Below, piece by piece: positions 1 to 5,752 of a stretch of DNA of 5,752 nucleotides (the stretch's first letter is position 1; each line of letters opens with the position of its first letter). The notes beneath the pieces were generated by a model that saw nothing but the letters and a program-made list of their open reading frames with translations, did not search any database and was not told the origin of the DNA. The position numbers were made by a program, and so were the translations under genes. Origin of the DNA: an uncultured Spartobacteria bacterium (GTDB taxonomy: Bacteria; Verrucomicrobiota; Verrucomicrobiia; Chthoniobacterales; Terrimicrobiaceae); NCBI GenBank assembly GCA_937960895.1, contig CALCJD010000004.1, positions 1 to 5,752 on the forward strand, read 5' to 3'.

Positions 1-2
1 TC

Positions 3-344
3 CGGGAAGGTTCGCTGACGGAAAAAGCAACCCGACTGACGATCAGCGGGATGCCTGCAATCCGCACCGACCGTCCCGATGAAACCGAACATCTCGATGT
101 TCTCGCCCACAACCGCTTCCTGATTACGGTCGCTTTGATCGGACCGGCTTCGGGAAAAGCGGAGGAGTGGGTCAAGCGGATCAATCTGGACGGGTTGCGT
201 CAGATAGCCGCCCAGGAAAACCGTTTTGATCCCAGAAAGGATCTGGAATTCCTGGTGGAGCGCGTGGACGAGCTCAATCCCAGTCGGACCCGGACAGCAA
301 GATATTCGATTGCCGGCGACCCGGATCCCACCCCTTCGAATTGA
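3..344 (+). CDS. Unrecognised protein, C-terminal part (5' end outside window)
   Basis: The reading frame is open from the first complete codon at position 3 to a TGA stop at 342-344, giving 113 visible residues. An internal ATG at 51 could be called a start, but the frame continues upstream through coding-like sequence (ending LTISG just before that Met), so I treat this as the tail of a longer gene. The visible part is charged and soluble-looking, with a short hydrophobic patch (NRFLITVALIGP), a helical stretch around EEWVKRINLDGLRQI, and a polar, proline-rich end (DPDPTPSN). I see no membrane segment, catalytic motif or family signature that I can name. It converges on icd and shares the bidirectional terminator downstream. 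The call as coding rests on the open frame, the codon usage and the correctly placed terminator. The function is unknown. Confidence 0.6.
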   Translation, partial: REGSLTEKATRLTISGMPAIRTDRPDETEHLDVLAHNRFLITVALIGPASGKAEEWVKRINLDGLRQIAAQENRFDPRKDLEFLVERVDELNPSRTRTARYSIAGDPDPTPSN

Positions 345-411
345 CGGAGAGCAGAAATCCGGTTGATCAGTCGCTCCCACACGCACCGGCTCCCGGCCGT
401 TATGTGGTGAT

Positions 412-446
412 AAAAAAAAGCCCGCCGAAAAGGCGGGCTTTTTTTT
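412..446. terminator. Bidirectional intrinsic terminator between convergent genes
   Basis: A perfect 7-bp GC stem, GCCCGCC (420-426) with GGCGGGC (432-438), closes a GAAAA loop (427-431). It is flanked by exactly eight A (412-419) and eight T (439-446), so either strand gives a hairpin followed by a U8 tract. It lies 67 bp after the stop of the left plus-strand gene and 15 bp after the icd stop on the minus strand, so it should end both convergent transcripts. Confidence 0.95.
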
Positions 447-461
447 GGGGCTCGTGGCGCC

Positions 462-2684
<2,223 letters not shown>

Positions 2685-2697
2685 GGTGAAAACGGCC

Positions 2698-2725
2698 ATT
2701 TAAGCGCAGAGAACGGGCTGCGCAA
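2698..2725 (-). promoter_or_regulatory. Possible sigma70-type promoter for icd
   Basis: On the minus strand TTGCGC (2725-2720, 3 of 6 matches to the -35 consensus) is followed after 16 bp by TTAAAT (2703-2698, 4 of 6 matches to the -10 consensus). Transcription would then begin only about 6-9 nt before the ATG at 2684, giving an almost leaderless mRNA. The -10 box overlaps the rejected ATG at 2699. The matches are weak, so this is only a candidate; icd may also be read from the esterase gene. Confidence 0.25.
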
Positions 2726-2761
2726 AGGGAAAGTGCGGAGGAATTCCGGCCGGACCCGGGA

Positions 2762-2787
2762 GTTCCCCCCCCGGGGGGCGACGGAAC
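2762..2787. repeat. C8G6 tract inside an inverted repeat at the esterase stop codon
   Basis: GTTCC (2762-2766) is complementary to GGAAC (2783-2787). Between them lie CCCCCC/GGGGGG (part of an uninterrupted C8G6 run, 2765-2778) and an unpaired CGAC. In RNA from either strand this can fold into a very GC-rich hairpin touching the esterase stop codon (TAG, 2789-2787). There is no T-tract, so it is not a standard intrinsic terminator. It could slow or partly stop transcription from esterase into icd, or protect a 3' end; that role is inferred. The self-complementary motifs GGAATTCC (2740-2747) and TCCGGCCGGA (2745-2754) lie close by. Confidence 0.35.
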
Positions 2788-3563
2788 TACCGCCTCAGCG
2801 GGAGCCACTCCAGCACACGCCGGATCTGACGATCCCAGTAGTCCCAGGAGTGTCCCACCCCCGGATGTTCCTCGTAAACCAAGGGGAGGCCGATTTTTCG
2901 GGCGTGGGCGACAAAGTCCCGGTTGGCGTCCAGCAGGTGGTCGTCCAACCCACAGCACGCATAGAGCGCGGGCGCGGCGGTTCCGGAGCGCACCAGTTTC
3001 CGGGAAAGGGCAAAAAGATCGGACGGTCCGCCGGCCACCTTCCGCGGATCCCCAAACGCCGCGCGATACACCCGGCCAAACCGTTCATTGTCCTTCCGGT
3101 CCCGGGCAATGCCCGCGGCATCCAGGGCGCCGGAAAGGCTGGCCGCCGCCGCAAACCGCTCCGGCTGCGAGAGGGCGAGCAGAAAGGCGCCATAGCCACC
3201 CATCGAAAGACCCGCCACAAAATTGTCCCGGCGCGCGGTGGAAAGGGGAAAAAACGACCGGGCGATGGCCGGAAGCTCCTCCCGGAGGAACGTGCCGTAG
3301 GCCGGTCCGGACGCCATGTTCTGATACCAGCTGAGGTTGGCGTCCGGCATGATCACCGCCAGGCCAAGATCGGACACATAGCGTTCGATGGACGTCCGCC
3401 GGGCCCAGATGGTGTGGTCGTCGGACATCCCGTGGAGCAGCCAGAGGACGGGATGCTTTTTTCTCCGCACCCTCCCCTTCATGCCAATCTGGCCCCGCGT
3501 CTCCTGCGGCAGGATGACGTTCATGGCACAGGAAATTCCCAGGGACTCGGAAAAAAACGACAT
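2787..3563 (-). CDS. Alpha/beta-hydrolase esterase, tributyrin esterase / S-formylglutathione hydrolase family
   Basis: The 258-residue protein is a serine hydrolase of the esterase D group, which includes lactococcal tributyrin esterase EstA and the S-formylglutathione hydrolases. Landmarks, numbered from the chosen start: LLHGMS (residues 42-47, oxyanion-hole loop), the nucleophile elbow GLSMGG with Ser120, the probable acid Asp208 in CGLDDHLLDAN, and the catalytic His238 in GVGHSWDYWD. The order and spacing match EstA-type enzymes, which hydrolyse short-chain esters. There is no signal peptide, so the enzyme is probably cytoplasmic. The open frame extends upstream to 3758, but that extension is basic, low-quality sequence running into the carbonic anhydrase gene. 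Family members begin just before the YSExLG-like block, here MSFFSESLG, so I place the start at ATG 3563. A GTG at 3605 is an alternative. There is no clear Shine-Dalgarno sequence. The gene is divergent from carbonic anhydrase and upstream of icd. The substrate cannot be told from sequence: acetyl esters of sugars, other acyl esters or S-formyl thiols are all possible. Confidence 0.9.
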   Translation of the reverse strand: MSFFSESLGISCAMNVILPQETRGQIGMKGRVRRKKHPVLWLLHGMSDDHTIWARRTSIERYVSDLGLAVIMPDANLSWYQNMASGPAYGTFLREELPAIARSFFPLSTARRDNFVAGLSMGGYGAFLLALSQPERFAAAASLSGALDAAGIARDRKDNERFGRVYRAAFGDPRKVAGGPSDLFALSRKLVRSGTAAPALYACCGLDDHLLDANRDFVAHARKIGLPLVYEEHPGVGHSWDYWDRQIRRVLEWLPLRR

Positions 3564-3720
3564 TCCAGAAAAGCCATTCCCCAGACTAGCAACGTGCCCC
3601 GACACCCGCCAATCGGGAAAGAGGCAAGACGGGTTGGAGGCCGCTCCGCGCAACCGCGCGTTTCCTGCCGTCCGAAATTCTGTCCTTGTCCCGCAGCGCA
3701 GAATTGCCTTCCGTGCTGGC
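3564..3720. other. Divergent intergenic region between esterase and carbonic anhydrase
   Basis: This 157-bp gap must hold the 5' signals of two divergent genes. I find no convincing -35/-10 pair for either direction. A short GC hairpin is possible at 3647-3660 (CGCGC, AACC loop, GCGCG). Open frames from both flanking genes run through the region but look non-coding there, with Arg/Pro-rich sequence and no family similarity. Confidence 0.5.
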
Positions 3721-4383
3721 GTGCAACGTCTCACCGAAGGGATCCACAAATTTCGCAATGAGGAGTTCGGAGATTACGAGGAACTCTTCCAGCGCCTTGC
3801 GCGCGAAGGTCAGAATCCGCACAGCCTGTTCATCACGTGTTCGGATTCCCGCGTGCTTGCGGAGTTGATCACCCAAAGCAAACCCGGCGACCTCTTCGTG
3901 GTCAAAAACGTCGGCAACATCGTGCCTCCCTACAACTCGAGCCGTGCGGCGGTGTCCACCGGGGCCGCCATCGAGTTCGCCGTGGAGGCGCTCGGCGTCG
4001 AGGACATCGTGGTCTGCGGTCATTCGCAATGCGGCGCCATGCGGGCCCTCCTGGACGAACCGGATCTTTCCCGCATGCCCAATCTGGAGGAATGGCTCGT
4101 CCAGGCCCGGCCGGTCCGCGAAACCGTCCTGCAACGCTATCAGCACCTGGAGGCGGCGGAACATCGCTACAACGCCGCCGCGGAGGAAAACGTGCTTTTC
4201 GCCCTGGAAAATTTGAAAACCTTCCCCTGCGTCCAGCGCCGCCTGGAGGAGGGAACCCTCCGTCTGCACGGATGGTTTTTCAAAATCGCCGGGGCCGAAC
4301 TCCACGCCTACGACCCGCACACCCGTCAGTTCGTGCCCTTCGGCGAGGAATGGCAGCCCGACCTGGACCTGCCCGCCCCGTAG
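3721..4383 (+). CDS. Beta-class carbonic anhydrase
   Basis: This zinc enzyme interconverts CO2 and bicarbonate in the cytoplasm. The 220-residue protein shows the complete beta-class site: Cys40, the Asp42-Arg44 dyad (CSDSR) and His101-x2-Cys104 (HSQCG), with the supporting block PGDLFVVKNVGNIVPPY. The start is GTG at 3721, giving (M)QRLTEGIHKF, which closely matches the N-terminus MQRLIEGLQKF that I recall for the cyanobacterial carboxysomal enzyme CcaA. The frame is open further upstream, to an ATG at 3388 inside the antisense of the esterase, but that extension has no family similarity. The residues forming the non-catalytic bicarbonate pocket of type II enzymes (E. coli Trp39, Arg64, Tyr181) are here Phe37, Lys62 and Phe187, so the enzyme is probably type I-like. 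The C-terminus ends soon after the HGWFF strand and lacks the long CcaA extension. No Shine-Dalgarno sequence is seen. It is followed after 78 bp by the oxidoreductase. The likely role is supplying bicarbonate for carboxylations or retaining metabolic CO2. Confidence 0.95.
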   Translation: MQRLTEGIHKFRNEEFGDYEELFQRLAREGQNPHSLFITCSDSRVLAELITQSKPGDLFVVKNVGNIVPPYNSSRAAVSTGAAIEFAVEALGVEDIVVCGHSQCGAMRALLDEPDLSRMPNLEEWLVQARPVRETVLQRYQHLEAAEHRYNAAAEENVLFALENLKTFPCVQRRLEEGTLRLHGWFFKIAGAELHAYDPHTRQFVPFGEEWQPDLDLPAP

Positions 4384-4461
4384 GCCCGCAGCGCGTTTTT
4401 TCATTTTCAGGTCCCCGGCCATTTGCTGGAGTCTTAAAGCTCACCCCAACCTCTTTTTCCC

Positions 4462-5619
4462 ATGCCAAAACGCACCCTCAATGTCGGAATGATCGGCTAC
4501 AACTTCATGGGCAAGGCGCATTCGAATGCGTGGCGTCAGGCCCCGAGGTTTTTTTCCCTGCCTGCGGACGTGCGCCTGCACACCATCTGCGGACGCACCC
4601 CGAAAAGCGTCGAAGCCGCCCGGGCGCAATTGGGCTGGGAACACGCCAGCACCGACTGGCGCGAGGTGGTGGGCAATCCCGAGATCGACATCATCGACAT
4701 CTGCACGCCGAACGACAGCCATTGCGAAATCGCCCTCGAGGCGGCACGGCACGGCAAGGCCATCGTGTGTGAAAAACCACTCGCAATGAACGTCGAGCAA
4801 TGCGAGCAGATGGTGAACGCCGTGAAGAAGGCCGGCGTGGTCAACATGGTCTGCCACAACTACCGGCGCATTCCCGCAATCGCCCTCGCCAAAAAAATGA
4901 TCGAAAACGGCGACCTCGGCGACCGCATCTACCATTACCGTGCGCGTTATGCGCAGGACTGGATTGCCGACCCCAATTTCCCGCTCGTCTGGCGCCTTCA
5001 GGCGAAAATCGCCGGGTCCGGAACCCACGGGGATATCGATGCCCACATTATCGATCTCGGACGCTATCTCGTCGGCGAAATCAAGGAAGTCTGCGGCCTC
5101 ATGGAGACCTTCATCAAGGAACGCCCGCTGCCGCAGGAGACCGGTCCGGGCCTGAAGGCCAGGGCCGCCAAAAAGACCGGTAAGGTCACCGTGGATGACG
5201 CCGTATCCTGGATCGGACGCTTCAAAAACGGCGCCATCGCCAACCTTGAGGCCACGCGGTTTGCCTACGGACGCAAAAACCACATCACCCTTGAGATCAA
5301 CGGCAGCAAGGGCAGCCTCGCCTTCAATTTCGAGGACATGAACCGGCTGCAGTACTACAATGCGGAGGACCCGGAGGATCGTCGCGGTTTCCGCGACATC
5401 ATCGTCACCGAAGGCGTCCACCCCTACACCGGTTCGTGGTGGCCGCCGGGGCACATCATCGGCTACGAACACACCTTCGTGAACGCCTTCGCGGATTTCC
5501 TTGAAGCCGTGGTGGCCGGCAAGAGCGTGCAACCGACCTTCGCCGACGGCCTGCAAAACGAAAAGGTGCTCGCCGCCGTGGAGGAAAGCGCCAAAACCCG
5601 CAATTGGGTGAAGGTCTAG
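4462..5619 (+). CDS. Gfo/Idh/MocA family oxidoreductase, levoglucosan dehydrogenase-like
   Basis: The 385-residue protein is an NAD(P)-dependent sugar or polyol dehydrogenase. The N-terminal Rossmann fold (about 1-130) contains GYNFMG (12-17), in which Asn14 takes the place of the middle Gly of the usual GxGxxG, then strand-2 end CGRT (43-46) and the catalytic Lys105 in EKPL. The C-terminal domain (about 131-385) carries NYRRIPAIALAKK, YAQDWIADPN and the active-site motif GDIDAHIIDLGRYLVGE with Asp191 and His195. These blocks, and the ending with FADG and W382, follow the levoglucosan dehydrogenase of Pseudarthrobacter closely as I recall it. The exact substrate remains inferred, because this family includes many enzymes acting on inositols, 3-keto sugars and other glycosides. 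No signal peptide is seen, so it is cytoplasmic. The ATG at 4462 is preceded by a pyrimidine-rich stretch and no Shine-Dalgarno sequence, but MPKRTLNVGMIG is a typical family start. It may share a transcript with the carbonic anhydrase 78 bp upstream. Confidence 0.93.
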   Translation: MPKRTLNVGMIGYNFMGKAHSNAWRQAPRFFSLPADVRLHTICGRTPKSVEAARAQLGWEHASTDWREVVGNPEIDIIDICTPNDSHCEIALEAARHGKAIVCEKPLAMNVEQCEQMVNAVKKAGVVNMVCHNYRRIPAIALAKKMIENGDLGDRIYHYRARYAQDWIADPNFPLVWRLQAKIAGSGTHGDIDAHIIDLGRYLVGEIKEVCGLMETFIKERPLPQETGPGLKARAAKKTGKVTVDDAVSWIGRFKNGAIANLEATRFAYGRKNHITLEINGSKGSLAFNFEDMNRLQYYNAEDPEDRRGFRDIIVTEGVHPYTGSWWPPGHIIGYEHTFVNAFADFLEAVVAGKSVQPTFADGLQNEKVLAAVEESAKTRNWVKV

Positions 5620-5650
5620 GCAATTTTCGCAAAAATCTCGCGCCGATGCC

Positions 5651-5679
5651 TTGACACTACTCCGATTTCTGGTTTTCTT
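5651..5679 (+). promoter_or_regulatory. Probable promoter of tRNA-Asn (consensus -35 box)
   Basis: TTGACA at 5651-5656 matches the -35 consensus perfectly. At 16-17 bp spacing the -10 region is T-rich (TTTTCT at 5673-5678 or TTTCTT at 5674-5679), matching only about 3 of 6 positions. Transcription would start about 10 nt before the mature tRNA 5' end at 5698, a normal distance for a tRNA gene. The strong -35 box and the position support it; the poor -10 box limits confidence. Confidence 0.45.
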
Positions 5680-5697
5680 TTCACCCCTTTCCCTGAT

Positions 5698-5752
5698 TCC
5701 TGAGTAGCTCAGTGGTAGAGCGGTCGGCTGTTAACCGATTGGTCGTAGGTTC
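5698..5752 (+). tRNA. tRNA-Asn (GUU), 3' end cut by window
   Basis: The acceptor 5' strand TCCTGAG (5698-5704) is followed by TA and the D-arm GCTC-AGTGGTA-GAGC (5707-5721). The anticodon arm has stem GTCGG/CCGAT (5723-5727 and 5735-5739) around loop CTGTTAA, with anticodon GTT at 5730-5732, reading Asn codons AAC/AAU. Variable loop TGGTC and T-stem GTAGG with TTC follow, ending at the window edge. The 3' half of the T-arm, the acceptor 3' strand and any CCA lie outside. The sequence matches the common bacterial tRNA-Asn pattern. Confidence 0.95.

Noticed and set aside
2740..2754. Overlapping palindromes GGAATTCC and TCCGGCCGGA as an operator
   Set aside because: They are short, of a kind expected by chance in GC-rich DNA, and not repeated elsewhere in the window.
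4369..4401. Possible terminator after carbonic anhydrase (CTGC/GCAG arms, then a T6 tract at 4396-4401)
   Set aside because: The stem has only 4 bp plus 3 bp separated by C-C mismatches and is 4 nt away from the T-tract, so it is too weak to call.
3586..4422. A 278-codon minus-strand frame opposite the carbonic anhydrase
   Set aside because: It lies antisense to a clear beta-carbonic anhydrase and shows no family similarity.
3837..4772. A 311-codon plus-strand frame spanning carbonic anhydrase and the start of the oxidoreductase
   Set aside because: It is an Arg/Pro/Gly-rich out-of-frame translation of two real genes and crosses their intergenic gap.
4441..5556. A 371-codon minus-strand frame opposite the oxidoreductase
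   Set aside because: It mirrors the codon register of the Gfo/Idh/MocA gene and is explained by its codon bias.
5620..5650. Small AT hairpin (ATTTT, CGC, AAAAT) after the oxidoreductase stop
   Set aside because: The stem is A/T only and no T-tract follows, so it is not a credible terminator.

Overview
The window reads as an ordinary chromosomal stretch of a GC-rich (roughly 60 percent by eye) Gram-negative-type bacterium. Three things hint at Verrucomicrobiota (Opitutales-like) or a similar lineage: a levoglucosan-dehydrogenase-like Gfo/Idh/MocA oxidoreductase, a monomeric NADP isocitrate dehydrogenase, and the lack of clear Shine-Dalgarno sequences before any of the four complete genes. This placement is an inference from gene content and style; no marker gene is present to prove it.

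Layout, left to right. (1) The 3' end of an unrecognised plus-strand gene stops at 344. (2) A perfect bidirectional terminator (about 412-446) separates it from the convergent icd gene. (3) icd, minus strand, 2684 down to 462, encodes monomeric NADP-dependent isocitrate dehydrogenase. (4) A 102-bp gap holds a C8G6 tract and a possible icd promoter. (5) An esterase of the tributyrin esterase / S-formylglutathione hydrolase family lies on the minus strand, 3563 down to 2787. (6) A 157-bp divergent intergenic region follows. (7) A beta-carbonic anhydrase runs on the plus strand, 3721-4383, from a GTG start. (8) After 78 bp comes a Gfo/Idh/MocA sugar dehydrogenase, 4462-5619. (9) A tRNA-Asn(GUU) gene, cut by the window end, starts at 5698 and has a TTGACA box upstream.

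The genes belong to central and accessory metabolism: TCA-cycle oxidation with CO2 and NADPH release, CO2/bicarbonate interconversion, ester hydrolysis and sugar oxidation. They do not form an evident single pathway. Esterase and icd are co-directional, and carbonic anhydrase and oxidoreductase are co-directional, so two divergent pairs flank the 3564-3720 region. I saw no CRISPR array, insertion sequence, toxin-antitoxin pair, defence system or other clearly undescribed system. The points worth a second look are start-site corrections, an SD-less translation style, a possible near-leaderless icd transcript, the GC homopolymer hairpin at the esterase stop, and cofactor-site features of the oxidoreductase.
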